NCBI RefSeq assembly: GCF_034190915.1
Contig: NW_026947485.1
Span: 131,642,337 to 131,706,336 of the forward strand
DNA: 64,000 bases
From: Cavia porcellus
Taxonomy: Eukaryota; Chordata; Mammalia; Rodentia; Caviidae
Direction of reading: 5' to 3'
Shown: positions 36,739-48,444 of the stretch, one piece after another
Layout: each line of letters begins with the position of its first letter
Numbering within the stretch: position 1 is the stretch's first letter
Notes under the pieces: model-generated
Databases searched by the model: none
The model's input: only the letters and a program-made list of their open reading frames with translations
Told to the model about the DNA's origin: nothing
Position numbers and translations under genes: made by a program

Positions 36739-36756
36739 TCTCCACATGGGCCACCA
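36739..36756 (-). other. ERV primer-binding site, isoleucine-tRNA-like
   Basis: The minus strand reads TGGTGGCCCATGTGGAGA, two bases inside the LTR end. It matches the complement of the tRNA-Ile 3' terminus (TGGTGGCCCGTACGGGGA) at 14 of 18 positions, including the whole first nine bases. Location and length are those expected of a retroviral primer site. Confidence 0.6.
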
Positions 36757-36758
36757 AA

Positions 36759-37134
36759 TGTAAGAAATGAAAGGGGAAAGCAAAATTTGCAGCAAGGACA
36801 GGCTTCATTTAAGATAAGGATCTGAGAGGGACTGTGAGCTGCAAAGCCCAAAAGCAGCTCCTCTCACCTAAGGGTTTATGTGTGTTAAAGGGAATGAGGA
36901 AGTTAAGGGTCTGCTATTCTTAAGTCCAGGTCTTTGAGTCTGTGGTCACTGATGCATCCTGTGTTTGCACAATGTTTCCTATTCCAGAGGCGGAATGTCC
37001 CTTAATGTGGAATGTTTTGTAAACAGATTTAATGGGATTCACAATTATGGGGTAAAAGAATGTGGGTAGGGTCTCAACTCATGGGAAAATGTTCACTGGC
37101 TTTTCCTTTTATGTGCTGGGTTAATGCTGTAACA
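36759..37134 (-). mobile_element. Candidate ERV LTR (5' LTR of the minus-strand provirus)
   Basis: The right-hand end reads TGTTACAG and the left-hand end CTTACA on the minus strand, giving TG...CA termini and about 376 bp. A weakened polyadenylation signal (AATGAA) followed by GCC precedes a U5-like stretch. The PBS-side boundary is well supported; the far end (37134) is a best guess. Confidence 0.45.
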
Positions 37135-37784
37135 CCTGCGTGAAAGTTTTTGTTTTTATTTCTATTTTTATGTTGGTTGTTGTAGTTATTGGTTCCTTCT
37201 GTGTTTGTTTGATTTGGGTCATGTATTAATAGGTAGGCAACCTCAAAGCCTCCCTCAATCTCGAGATATGCTTGCACTCTTCTGCATACTTCCTCCTGCC
37301 TACGCACTTTCTAAAATCCCCTCAACACTAGTCCTTCACTCCAGCTGTAAAAATAGTTCCACAAGTCCAGCCTTTTTTTTTGTTCTTTACCTGCTGACCT
37401 TTCTCTGACCTCCCTGTCCTCCTACAGACACCCCCTTCCTTTTCCCCTTCCTGTCTCCTCGCCCCCATGCTCCTTATCCCTGATTAACCTCAAAAGGCAA
37501 TATAATATATAGCCATTTAGGGGTGTTTAAAAAGGTGAATTTATCAAAGCAAGTTTTAGTGTTTGTGATTGATATGTAATTGGAGCTGTTGATGCTGTTG
37601 TAACTGGCAGAATTTTCTCTTTGTAATACAGTCACAGGGTGCTACTCAATTAAATTGAATACTCAAAGTAGTAAACAATATCTTCTGACAAATAAAGCCA
37701 GGAACATATTGCTACAAAACAGAAGTAACTAAGGAGATCTTCGTATCAACAAATTTTCTTCCCTCTGTTTGACCGCCCATGCAT

Positions 37785-37787
<3 letters not shown>

Positions 37788-37817
<30 letters not shown>
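37788..37817. repeat. (GA)n microsatellite
   Basis: About 15 AG units at the 5' side of the L1-like region. Confidence 0.9.
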
Positions 37818-40722
37818 TGAAAAACAAGGCAACAAAATATCTTCAGACTCCCAACTCTAGTAAAATAGATCCAAGGGGAGCCCATAAAGAAGAAATCAAA
37901 CACCAGATCGTCAATCTGCAAAACAAAACAAAAAAAAAGATTCAAGAAGCAAAGAAACTTAGCAAGCTCAAAGATGATGTAACTCGAAAGATGGTGCAAC
38001 TTGAGACAAACTGACCAATAGAGATACAGAGAAGCAAATAAAAAATTGGAAAAACTGACCAAAATTTTTCAAAAGGTGAATGACAAATTTACCAAACAAG
38101 TAGATTCCATGAAAAGGTGCTGAACAGGAATTCCAGAGATAAAAATTCTATTGATTTCGTGAAAAACAGAAATAGGTGATGTGAGGACAGAGTTTCAGAA
38201 ATCAAGGACAAAATGGGATCACATGATGATGTACTTAGAGAAACCTCAAAAATGAAAATTTCATCCAGTGGCTGCTTTGTGATGCTAAGACTGAACTAAA
38301 AGCTAGCTAGAGTTACAAATTAGAGGACAGCACACATGGAATGAAAAAATCAGTTCATTGGAAACATAGCAGAGAACTGTCCAAGTGTGGGGAAAGAACC
38401 CAACAAACAGGTAAGCAAGGCTTAAACAACATCAGTACAATGAAAAAAGAAATTTCCCATATCGTAGGCATAAATCGCAGAAGCCTAGCATAAAGACTGT
38501 ATCTTAAAAGCTGTCAAATAAAAGCAAAACATCAGATATAAAGGCAAACCTGAACCTGAAAGGATTACAGCAGACTTTTCAGCACAAACTTTGAAAGCCA
38601 GATCATCTTGGGATAAAATGTTTAAAAACTAAAAGAAAATACCTTACATCCCAGACTAATATATCTTTCAAAACTGTCTTTCAAAATCGATAGAGAAATA
38701 AGGACTTTCCATGGTGAAGAACACTTTAAGAAACTCATTAACGCTAGATGAGTACTCTAAAACCTACTCAAGCATATTTTAGACACGGACAATGAATCCA
38801 GCGAAACCAAAGAGTGGGGTGAATAAATATACATGTAGCAAGGTGAGTAGATAAACAAAAAGGGAAAATAAAGGAATCAACAACTACAACAAAAAAAGAA
38901 CTCAATGCAAGAATAAGTCAACACTTTCAGTTAATAACTCCAGATGTAAATGATCTCAACTTTCTAGCTAATAGACACAAATTGGCAGAATGATCAAAAA
39001 ACAGAAATCAGCAGTCTCCTGCATTCAAGAAACTGTAATCTAAAAAGAAATTCATAGACCAAAAGTTAAAGAATAAAAATAAAGTTCCATGCACCAGGAC
39101 CCCATAAGTAAGGGTCACAGTTTTCTCAGACAAAGTAAACAACAGGTTAAACTGATCAGAGGAACCAAATACCACTAAATATTAATTCAAGAAATAATTC
39201 AACAGGAAGAGTTAACAATTGTAAATATATATCCTTTGTACTTCATTAACTTCATAAACACTTATGAACATAGAAGATCCAATAAACACCAACACAATTA
39301 TAGTGCATGACCTTAATACCTCACTTTCACAAATGGATCAACTAAACAAACAACAGTATAAAGCAAATATTAGAGCTGAATCACATATTCCAACAAATAG
39401 ACTTCATAGCTATCTACAGAGTGTTTACCCTGGAACAACACAGTAAACGTTCTTTTCAGTACAACATGGAATTTTCTCCAAGAAACGACATACTAGTCCC
39501 TAAATCCTGCTTAAATGATGACAAAGCAATCAAAATCACCCCATGTGTACTGTCAAGTGGCAGCACACAGAAACTAAGGATCTGTCCGAAGAATCAATGA
39601 ATCAAAATGAAAAACAAGACAAGGATGACCACTGTCACTACTCCTGTTCATTATGGTACTCAAAACATTACCTCAAACAGGCAAGAGAAATAAATAGAAG
39701 GAATACATATAGGACAGAAAGAACTCAAATTATTTGTTGATGACATGATCCTTTACATAGACTATCCAAAAGACTCAAATAAGCAAATTCAACAATATTA
39801 CAGGATACGTAGTCAATACACAAAAGTCAGTAGCATTCCTGTATACCAGAGGTAAACTTACTGAGAAATAAATTAAGAAGACAATACTTTTTTTATTAAG
39901 TATATCGGTACATTTTAGTTATATATGATGATCACATTCATCACAGGGAATTTGTACCTGTACATGATATCACTTGATTTCTTTTCCTTATTCCCCTACC
40001 CTCCCTTCAACCCCTTTTACTTTCCCTATTCACAAAAGCTTCATTTCTGTTTTTTCCTTTTTTTCTTACTTTTTTCTTTTCCCATCCTTCCTTTCCTCCT
40101 CTCCCCTTCTACTTCTCCTTCCCATTTGACCATTTTCTTTCTATTGCACAATATCTATTATATAGTTTGGTCTTTATTTACACATGCAGTTTATTGCTAA
40201 TCTGCCATAAAGAAGAATAAGCTTGATGCATTTCTAGCATCATGGGTGCACCTTAAGACTATACCCTTAAGTGAAATAAATCAGACTCATGTGTAAATAT
40301 TGCATTCTCTCTCTGCTTTGAGAAACAGTACCTTTTATAATAGCATTAAAGTATCAAATATTTAGAAATTAACCTAACCGTAGAAGTGAAGGACCTCTAC
40401 AGTGAAAACTGTGATACTCTGAAAAAGCAGAGCTAAAAGGACATTAGAAAATGGAAGGATATTCCTGTTCCTGGATAGGCAGAAATAATTTATCATAATG
40501 GCTATATTTTCAAATCTCATATACAAATGTAATGCAACTCAGGTCAAAATACCAAAAACATTTCTTACAGAAATAGAGAAAACAATCCTAAAATTCAGAT
40601 GGACCTAGAAGAGACCCAGAATAGCAAAATCAATCTTGGGCAAGAAAGCCAAAGCAGAAGCATCACAATCTTGGATTTCAAATTACATTGCAAAGTTACA
40701 GTGATTAAAAACAGCATGTTAA

Positions 40723-40890
40723 ACCAGGCATAATGGTGCATGCCTGTAATTCTAGTACTCGGGAGGCTGAGGCAGGATTACTGTGAGTTCATGGCCAACC
40801 TTGGCTACCTAGTGAGTTCAAGGCCAGCCTGAACTGCATAGTGAGACCCTGTCTCAAAAAGACTAAATAAATAAGTCTTTTAAAAAAAAT
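40723..40890 (+). mobile_element. B1 SINE with internal duplication, nested in the L1
   Basis: 'accaggcataatggtgcatg', 'gggaggctgaggcaggatta', then two successive copies of the 'gtgagttcaaggccagcctg'-type block, the internal duplication characteristic of rodent B1. L1 sequence continues on both sides, with similar flanks (acagcatgtta and gtagtatgtta) that may be the target duplication. Confidence 0.9.
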
Positions 40891-41836
40891 AAAAGTAGTA
40901 TGTTAATGTCACAAAAATATACATTTGGATCACAGGAACAAAATTGAGGACACAGAGGCAATTCCAGACACATTCAGTATCTTATCCTTGACAAAGGAGT
41001 AAAAAACATATGCTGAAGGACAGATAGCCTTCAGTAAACGGTGCTAGAAAAACTGGCTATCCACATGCAGAGGACTGAATCTAAGTCCATATCTTTCATC
41101 ATTCTCAAAATTAAAAATGGATCAAAGATCTAGATATTAAAACAAGAGCAACCTACTGGGAAATGAAATAGGTAAAACTCTTGAAATTTTAGGCATAGGC
41201 AAGGACTTTCTGAACAGAGTCACAATTGTACAAGAAATAGTATCAAAGATCAACAAATGTGATAGTCTGCATACTTCTGATAACTTCTGCATACAAAGGA
41301 AACAAACAATAGAGTGAAGAAACAACCTACAGAATGGGAAAAAAATGGTCAGCTACTACACCTTAGAAAAGGGCTAATACCAAGAATATTTAAAGAACTC
41401 AAAAAGATTAGACCCCTCAAAATAAAAGACCTACTCAAAAAAAATGGCCACTAATATTAATAGACACCTCTCAGGAAATAAAGTACAAATGGCCAATAAA
41501 TACATGAAAAAAATGTCGATTATATCTGGCCATTAGGGCAGAGCAAATTAAATCTACATTGAGATTCCACTTTCTTTCACAAAGAATTGCTTTAATCAAA
41601 TCAAATGTGATGATACCTTGGTTGTTGAACTCAGTTTGTCCCAAATTTGTGTTTGAACACTAAGAAGTTTGAGAACTAAACATTTTTTTCAACAGGTTTA
41701 ACAGAAACCAAGTAATTGGCTCTGAGGACTCAAAACTATGCTTATATATTGAGTTTTCCAGAACTTTAGTAAGTTTTGCAGTAGTTTCTTTAACTCTATC
41801 ACGGAATTCAGATACCTTGAAATGACACACGGTCCT

Positions 41837-42172
41837 TGTTATGGTTTGTGTCTGGATGTCCACCCAAAGCCTCATGCAGTCATGGGGGCAGGCTTCTGGA
41901 GTTTGTGACTGATTCATGGTCCAGTGCTGGGTTTATGGGTGTGAGTGCTACAACCACCACCCTAAGGTGGTGTGGCCTACCCACAATTTAAGGGATTTAA
42001 AAAGCCTTCTCTCCATGATCCTTTTGCCCTCGTTGCCTTTGCTGTTTTCTGCCACCATGGACATAGGCTGATTATGGCCAGCTGATTATGAATTGAAACC
42101 TCCACAAGCTGTGAGCTAAATAAACCTTTCCTTTTTCCATTTGTGGTGTCAGATATTTTGTCTCAATAACAA
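41837..42172 (+). mobile_element. MaLR-type solo LTR
   Basis: Starts TGTTATGGTTTGTGTCTGG and ends with 'gtgagctaaataaacctttc' and 'ggtgtcagatattttgtctc', the sense MaLR LTR ends. The AATAAA polyadenylation signal is inside the latter. It is the opposite orientation to the copies at 1633 and 47452. Confidence 0.8.
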
Positions 42173-42689
42173 ACTTACCTGCCAAACGCTGAAAATGTTT
42201 GGTCCCTGTGCCTAAAAAGTAATTTTGAGTGGAACTTTCAGTGTGGAGCAGGAATGTGCATAATATGTGCACTTGGTAACAAAGTAGAAGGGATCCAGAG
42301 GTGACAGAAAACACCAGAGTAGGATCAGAATGGTGCTCGGCTTCAGCAGCTGTGAGGGATAAGTCAGGAGGTGTGTGCTCCTGAGGACTGAATTGTAGAG
42401 ATTACGCCTGGATAGAGGTGTGGATGTTGCTGATTGGAAAGTCAGTGACCATCTCTGAAAGACACACTATAGCACTGGTGACAAGGAGAGGGACTCGCAG
42501 TAGGGAAATGAAGGGGAAAGAGTATTGAGATACCAACGCAAGCAATATGGGGCTTTTCATCTGTGGGCACAAAGACACAGAGAGCAGTGGCTGGAATTAG
42601 CGTAGAGAAGGATTCGTGGGTTCACTGATTCTTCATCGACTGGCGATGGGGCTTGGAGAAGATGGTGATTAGAGACACATGTCTTAGAT

Positions 42690-42860
42690 TCAAATCTTGG
42701 TTCTGTGCTTTACTAGGTAACTTGAGGAGAGCTACTTAATTTGTCAGACCTTTTCTTTCCACACCAGTAAGATTAATATTATTAAGCAGTTCTGAGAACA
42801 GACATAACACATATAATATTTGTTGCAGAGCAGGGATTCAGTGTATCATCAGTGCCACTA
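42690..42860 (+). repeat. MIR SINE
   Basis: 'cttagattcaaatcttggtt', 'taggtaacttgaggagagct' and 'ccacaccagtaagattaata' follow the sense MIR order. Confidence 0.6.
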
Positions 42861-42951
42861 ATATCGCAATGAAACCATTTGAAAACGTAATTGTGCTGAG
42901 TTTTATGAGGGTGTGTGAAAAGGAGTTTTTAATGTCTTTCTGAACTCTCAG

Positions 42952-43023
42952 CAGAAAAAAGAAGAGAAATCATTAACGCCAACTGCACCAGTTGAATCCA
43001 AACCAGATAAATCGTCTGGAAAG
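42952..43023 (+). CDS. CAST: Calpastatin last L-domain exon with NAGNAG acceptor, 23 or 24 codons
   Basis: Encodes (Q)KKEEKSLTPTAPVESKP then DKSSGK, matching human [23 protein letters not shown]. The acceptor sequence is CTCAGCAG. Use of the first AG (42950-42951) adds a CAG codon (Gln); use of the second (42953-42954) starts at Lys as in the human protein. Donor AAG|GTATGG at 43024. Length 72 or 69 bp, phase 0 either way. It ends the L domain, directly before inhibitory repeat 1. Confidence 0.93.
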
Positions 43024-44190
43024 GTATGGAGATCACGGTGCACTTCTACACAAGATAATCATCCTCTCGCTTTATACTTATCTCAGCTTGATTTCTTGTG
43101 GGCAGACAATATAAGAAGGATAATTTAAAGGAGTATTTTAATGACTTAGTATTTCCAGCACGCATATCTAAGTGGCTGAAAGTGTGACTTTCACATCTGT
43201 ATTTGTAATATTTTATATTGCAATCCTCTATTTTGAAAACTCCAGTTTGATGTCATGGAGTTTACATTCCAACTTATCTCATGCAAATATATCTTCTTTA
43301 ACCAGATATATGACTCAGGAATATAAGGTGTTTTTTTATCCAGAAATCCACCACTCCTCAAATCAATCTAAAGTTAATAGAACCTAAATTCTATTATACA
43401 TATCATTGACCAAGTAAGTTCTAAAATTGTTGTGTGAATGATAGGTGAAAAAAAAGGCAATCATTTTAAACAATCCTTTACAATCTGAGTTACATAGTAA
43501 AAGGTCTTTTCCTAGATTTTTACCCTTTCAGATACAGATTATTGTTCCCAGTGAGTCATCCATAACTTCAAAAATGAGGGGGAGGCACCTTCTCATTCAT
43601 TATATTGACGTAGCCCATATTGACCAAATAAACAGTCAGCTGTTGTAAATTTAACATCTCTTTCAGGTAATCTCTGTTTCACAAACACCTTTAGACAAGA
43701 GACGAACAAAAGAATTTAAATATCTGAAAATACCAGCAAATCCATTGTTGAAATAGATTTTTTTTGGAAGATGTGTTTTGTTTTAATTTCTTTGGGAAAA
43801 CTATTGATAAACAATCAGTACCAACAACCATATTGTTATAGAACATAGTTGCAGTACTTTGTTTTAGTGGTGTTTTTTTTTCTTTTTAACAGTACATTGG
43901 ATTGGCAGCTCCAATGAATTCATACATTTTTTTCATGTAGTTGTTGGCTTTGGAATAGTGAAAATAGTGGATTTTTACCTAAATGTATGTTTTTTAAAAA
44001 TATTTTCAATCCTAATCTGTACTCTGAGATTTCATCAGATGAGACTGTATTTTAACTATCTTACTTGAAAAACTTTTGATGTTTGATGTTTTGCTACATG
44101 GAACAGTATTTTTTAAATAAAAAACTGCTTAAAAAGTGAAATCTGTTTAACAAATAACAGTTAAGTATCTTGACTCTCTTTCACTTCCAG
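43024..44190 (+). other. CAST intron
   Basis: AT-rich; no interspersed repeat recognised. A good pyrimidine tract (TTGACTCTCTTTCACTTCCAG) precedes the next exon. Confidence 0.8.
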
Positions 44191-44289
44191 TCAGGAATTG
44201 ATGCTGCTTTGGATGACTTAATAGACACCTTAGGAGCACCTGAAGAAACTAACGAAGATGATACACGATATACTGGACCAGAAATTTCG
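44191..44289 (+). CDS. CAST: Calpastatin repeat 1, subdomain A exon, 33 codons
   Basis: Begins [20 protein letters not shown] and continues to RYTGPEIS. The [12 protein letters not shown] segment is the repeat 1 A helix, which in the known complexes docks on the EF-hand (PEF) domain of the calpain large subunit in a calcium-dependent way. Human is [20 protein letters not shown]. Acceptor TTCCAG at 44190, donor TCG|GTGTGT at 44290. Length 99 bp, phase 0. Confidence 0.97.
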
Positions 44290-44581
44290 GTGTGTAATCT
44301 GATATCTGTAAAAATTCATACTCAGTGAGTGAGAGCAAATAAGGCCATGGTTATGAAGTCCCAGAAAACACCTACTGTTCTGTTGCTTGGATAGAAATAG
44401 GATGATGTCACTATTGCTAATAGCAATTTAAGATTAGTGTTAGGGATAAGAATGATTTGTCTGATGGTAGCTATACAATTACATTGATTCAGAAAACGTT
44501 TGTTTGTGTTAACATTGGCATTTTCATATAGCGCACTGCATGAGAGAGACTTATTTTCTCAAGACTAACTCCAGTGGATTT

Positions 44582-44670
44582 TTTTTTTCTTTTTTTGGTA
44601 CTGGGGATCAAACTCACAACTGCACGCTTGCAAGGCAGGTGCTTATGCCGCCAAGCTAAATCCCCAGCCC
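44582..44670 (-). mobile_element. ID-like SINE with perfect 15-bp target-site duplication
   Basis: 'ggtactggggatcaaactca', 'cttgcaaggcaggtgcttat' and 'aagctaaatccccagccc'. The duplication aactccagtggattt is present at 44567-44581 and 44671-44685. Confidence 0.95.
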
Positions 44671-45491
44671 AACTCCAGTGGATTTGAATTTATTTTCACT
44701 TCTAAATACTTCCCATCCTGCGTTTTGAAGTTATTTTGACTTCTAAACAATTTACTGTCCTCAGCTTATCTCTCTTCCTAATTCCTAAAAAGCAGTAATG
44801 TTTCTATAAGACATGACATAGACTAAATGAAAGTATTTTTAATAGACATAAAAAAGGATTTATTTAGAGTATGTAAGGAATAAAGACAGTAAAAGAAAGG
44901 CTATCCAAAGGAAAAGTGGAAGACACTTTATCAGGCAGTGAACAAGTGAGATGAAAGCCTCCCTAGTAATTAGGAAAGTGATATTAAAACATGGACAGAT
45001 AACGTTTAAGCTTTAGCGCTTGGGAAATGTGTAAAAGTCTGTAGTCACTTGTAGCTGGTGGGTGCTGAAGTTACGTGTCTCCTTTAGTCGGCATACACTT
45101 TGAGAGAGAGTCTTGCCCTAATGTACAAAGAGTGATAAAAACTGGTCAAACACTGGGAAACAATTTTGTTCAGCAGATGACAGGATAATAGGCAGTGCTT
45201 TGTAGTGCTGAAAATGGATTGCTTGTGTTTTAACATGGTTACATTATAATATCTGTTAAGATAAATACAGAATTATATATATATATATGATATTTATATA
45301 AAATTTGATTTGCAAAAGAATGTTATATATGAATACTTACATATGTAACAATTTTTTTAAAATATGATAAACTTCAAATGGATGGAAATGATAAAATTCA
45401 GGGTGGTGTTTATCTCTGGGTTACAAGGAAAGGGAACCACATTGGAGAGGGCCAAACGGGAGACATTCACTCTTATCTGTGATTTTGTTGG

Positions 45492-45592
45492 ACCAGGGAT
45501 ATGGTTCAATGGCACAGTACCTGCCTGGCAAGAACAAGGCCACGGGTTCAATTCCCAGTACCAAAAACACCAAAATGAAACAAAACAAAACT
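45492..45592 (+). mobile_element. ID-like SINE
   Basis: 'gaccagggatatggttcaat', 'acctgcctggcaagaacaag' and 'cgggttcaattcccagtacc' with an AC/AAAAC-rich tail. Sense orientation, diverged in box A. Confidence 0.75.
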
Positions 45593-45630
45593 ATTCATGG
45601 CTTTATGAATTTGCTTTCTGAGACATTGCA

Positions 45631-45782
45631 TAAGAAATCACTAAAAATCTGATAAATCTGTACACTGGGTTATATAGAAATTAATTATGTTACTAACTTT
45701 ACTTTTGTAGACACAGGTAAGAAATCACTAAAAATCTGGTAAAGCTGTATGTTGTTATACAGAAATTAGTTATGCTGCTAAT
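45631..45782 (+). repeat. Diverged local duplication (offset 87 bp)
   Basis: The block starting taagaaatcactaaaaatct at 45631 recurs at 45718 and stays alignable for about 65 bases, with scattered substitutions. Older than the 146-bp duplication at 23618. Confidence 0.8.
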
Positions 45783-46072
45783 TTTTGAATGTACTTAGAA
45801 ACATTAGATATTGAAAAAATAGATTTTTTATATGAAATTCAAATGTAGTATAGTATTTTAAGTATTTCCTAGCATTATCGAAGTTAAGCTAACTAAACAT
45901 GGATACTTTCGTAAACGTAGATCTTCTGAGTTTTAAAAATATCAAATCTTTAATGATTTATAGTACATCTCATTAGTTTCAAAGTTAATAATGGAATATA
46001 TCTTTCAAACATGAGTATAATATTCTCAGTTTATTAGTTACTTAATATCCCTATATGTATAATTTTTTCCAG

Positions 46073-46153
46073 GATCCAATGTATTCTACCTACATTGAGG
46101 AACTGGGTAAAAGGGAGATCACAATTCCTCCAAAATACAGGGAACTTTTGGCT
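46073..46153 (+). CDS. CAST: Calpastatin repeat 1, subdomain B exon, 27 codons
   Basis: Encodes [20 protein letters not shown] then KYRELLA. The [16 protein letters not shown] core is the repeat 1 B region, the part that runs through the calpain active-site cleft and loops around the catalytic cysteine. TIPPxYR is intact; human has Val where this has Ile (REVTIPP). Acceptor TTTTTTCCAG at 46072, donor GCT|GTAAGT at 46154 (consensus). Length 81 bp, phase 0. Confidence 0.97.
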
Positions 46154-47451
46154 GTAAGTAATCAGTTACTTTTATTTCACTCTTTCCTTTATGGAATGTG
46201 ATGAATATCTTCACAGTTTTTAAAATTTAGAAAATGTAATGGGACATGTCTTAGTCTAACCACACCCGACCTCCAGATGTCGCATTCAGCTACTGTACAA
46301 ATCACTGGATGAATGCCCTGGTGGGTATAGTACCCCCATGATCCAGTCACCCTCAAAACACACAAGGCTTTTGGGGAGACATTTTAAATAACATTCTGTC
46401 TTGCTGCCACAAGGCTCATGTCAGTCTCATTATGTAGAATGCATTAAGACCTTTTTTAAGATTGCCAAAGTCTTAAAAATTCCAATATTGCTGAAAAGTT
46501 CAAGTCCAGATTCTCAAGACGCAAGGCAAACTCTTATGTGTGAGTCCTTGTAAAAATCAAAAAGAAAAACATTTTCAAATATCCAGTGGCAGAGTAAACA
46601 TTCCCATTCCAGAAAGGAGGCATATAGGGGTAGACAGACAGAAATAAAACCAAAGAAAGACCGAAACCCAGCAGGGCAAACATTAAATCCTGAGGCTCCA
46701 TATTTAATATCCAGGAGAGATTGTGGTGGGATTTGAGCTCCAAAGGGCTTGAGCAATCCTAGCCCTATGGCATTGCTTGGCAGCCTACTTGGCCCTGATC
46801 ACTCCCTGCAACTTTTCTCAGCAAATGTTCCACATTCCTGGCATCTCCAACTTCCTGGATTTTCCATTGCACTTTTAGCTTCACTCTCACTTGCCAGAGA
46901 ACCTTTTCTCAAATGAAAGCTTTAAATTTTTGAGCCTGTGGTGCACTGGCTTTTGCTCATTCCAAAGATTCTACTTTAAGGCATCTTTTTTTAATTGTCC
47001 TGATATAATGATGTGGGTTTTTTAAAATGCTGATCTTTTTAACATGTATACTTTCCTTTGTACCATTTCAGATACTTCCTTTCTGGCAAAACTCCAGACT
47101 TTTTTAAATCATTGTACTCTACTGTTTGTTCCTGTTTTTTCACTGTAGATCTGGTTAAAGCTAGCTAGCAGTACTCGTGTGACAGCCTAAACATTGGGCT
47201 ACTTTGAAATTTACTTCACCAGATCAATTAGTTTACTGTCCTTAATTCAGTCTTCTGCAGTCTCAGTACATGAGCAAAATACAGACTAATTTTCTGTCAG
47301 AGTGTTACACACATGGCTTTTGTCCAACTTCCAGTGATGTCCTTGTTCCCAACAGAAACCTCGTGAGCCTAATGTTTACTATGGATTTCTGTTAGCATCC
47401 TGGTTTTCTAAGCTCTGGACAATTTTGGATATCGGCCTTTCTTACTCACTT

Positions 47452-47790
47452 TCCTGTCACTGGAATAAAATATCTGATACCCACAACTTAAAAGAAGAGA
47501 GAGTCCATAGTCACCTTCCTCCCCAGCAGAAATGACATGGTAGAAAGACCAAGGCAGAGGACAGCTGGTTGAACCACGGCAGCCAGGAAGTAGAGAGCAA
47601 GAGGGAGAGCTTGGGAGGGAGATATACAGGCTTCCAAGTCACACCCCCCACAGTGACCCACCTCCAACCAGGTCTCATTGCTAAATAGCTCATTCAGTGA
47701 CTAAATTCATCAGTGGGTGAGTCCACTGAAGAAAAAATTCCACCATCATCCTCCAGACATATGAGTCTTTAGAGGAACATTTTAGATCTA
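47452..47790 (-). mobile_element. MaLR-type LTR, antisense
   Basis: 'gtcactggaataaaatatct' then a TCCATAGTCACC... CAGGAAGTAGAGAGCAAG section like the copy at 1633. Diverged, non-coding. Confidence 0.55.
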
Positions 47791-47875
47791 ACAGGGCATA
47801 TGAAACTCTACAGGGCGTATAATGGATATAATAGGGCATATGAGATGGTCATTACCAACAAGCTCTCTGTATGTA

Positions 47876-48400
47876 TTAGTTTGCTAGTGATGTCATAACA
47901 AAGTACCCAGTACAGACTGTGCAGCTTAGACAATAGAAATTGATTGTCTCACAATTCTGGAGGCTAGACATCCAGAGTCATTGTCAGCAGGATTGCTTCC
48001 TGCTGATGGCTGTCACAGAAAGTTCTCTTTTGTACACCTCTTTACTTGATGGTCATTACTCTTATTGATGGTCATTTGCTGGGTTTCTTTTTTGGTCTTT
48101 TTCATTTTTATCGGTACCAGGGATTGAACTCACGACTGCCTGCTTGTAAGGCAGGCGCTTATGCCGCTGAGCTAAATCCCCAGCCCCTGGGTTTCTTTAT
48201 ATCACCTCCTTTCAGTGCATTTCTCTGTGTCTATTCCTTTTCATAACGAAGTCAGTCATATTGGATTACAGCCCACCTCTCGTCTATTTGGTTACTTCTG
48301 CAAAGACCCTGTGTCCAAATCAGGCCTCATTCTGAGGTATTAAGAGTTATAACATATAAACCTGGAGGAGGACACAGCTCTGTCCATCAAACACTAGGGA
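47876..48400 (-). mobile_element. MLT1-type MaLR LTR, antisense, split by a SINE
   Basis: 'tgtattagtttgctagtgat', 'cacaattctggaggctagac' and, after the SINE, 'cagtcatattggattacagc' and 'tctgaggtattaagagttat' reproduce the reverse complement of MLT1 in order. The gap between the halves is exactly the ID-like insertion. Confidence 0.85.
48091..48186 (-). mobile_element. ID-like SINE inserted in the MLT1 LTR, 12-bp duplication
   Basis: 'ggtctttttcatttttatcg', 'gattgaactcacgactgcct' and 'gagctaaatccccagcccc'. Target duplication ctgggtttcttt at 48079-48090 and 48187-48198. Confidence 0.95.
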
Positions 48401-48444
48401 TACATTTTGCCTTCTCAACCTCATCTAATTAATATTTCTTTCAG

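Larger units (their letters stand above)
37690..41590 (+). pseudogene. Broken LINE-1 (ORF1- and ORF2-like segments), sense to CAST
   Basis: A mosaic of L1 pieces in plus orientation. A purine-rich ORF1-like section (37817-38900) is followed by a section resembling the endonuclease part of ORF2 (about 39264-39446, with a T-x-I-I-V-H-D-L-N-T pattern). Then comes a reverse-transcriptase-like piece at about 39680-39850 containing the codons for FVDDMIL, and a 3' ORF2 part at 40320-41590. It is interrupted by a pyrimidine-rich block (about 39890-40320) and by a B1 SINE. Stops and frameshifts are everywhere, so it is not retrotransposition-competent. The ORF1-only HAL1 family could account for the 5' part. 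Confidence 0.75.
31538..42951 (+). other. 11.4-kb CAST intron built largely of old retroelements
   Basis: Second largest intron. It holds a minus-strand ERV remnant, a plus-strand LINE-1 mosaic with a nested B1, a MaLR LTR and a MIR. The stretch 31540-33000 shows no recognised repeat or gene; 42180-42680 likewise. Confidence 0.8.
44290..46072 (+). other. CAST intron
   Basis: Holds an antisense young ID-like SINE (44582-44670), a sense older ID-like SINE (45492-45590), a diverged local duplication (45631-45782) and a short (TA)n run near 45271-45290. No gene recognised. Confidence 0.8.
46154..48444 (+). other. CAST intron
   Basis: The distal half carries two antisense MaLR-type LTRs (47452-47790 and 47876-48400), the second split by a young SINE. 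46200-47440 shows no recognised gene or named repeat. Confidence 0.8.

Noticed and set aside
39264..39740. Short plus-strand frames as a functional LINE-1 ORF2
   Set aside because: They resemble endonuclease and reverse-transcriptase pieces but are broken by stops, frameshifts and insertions.
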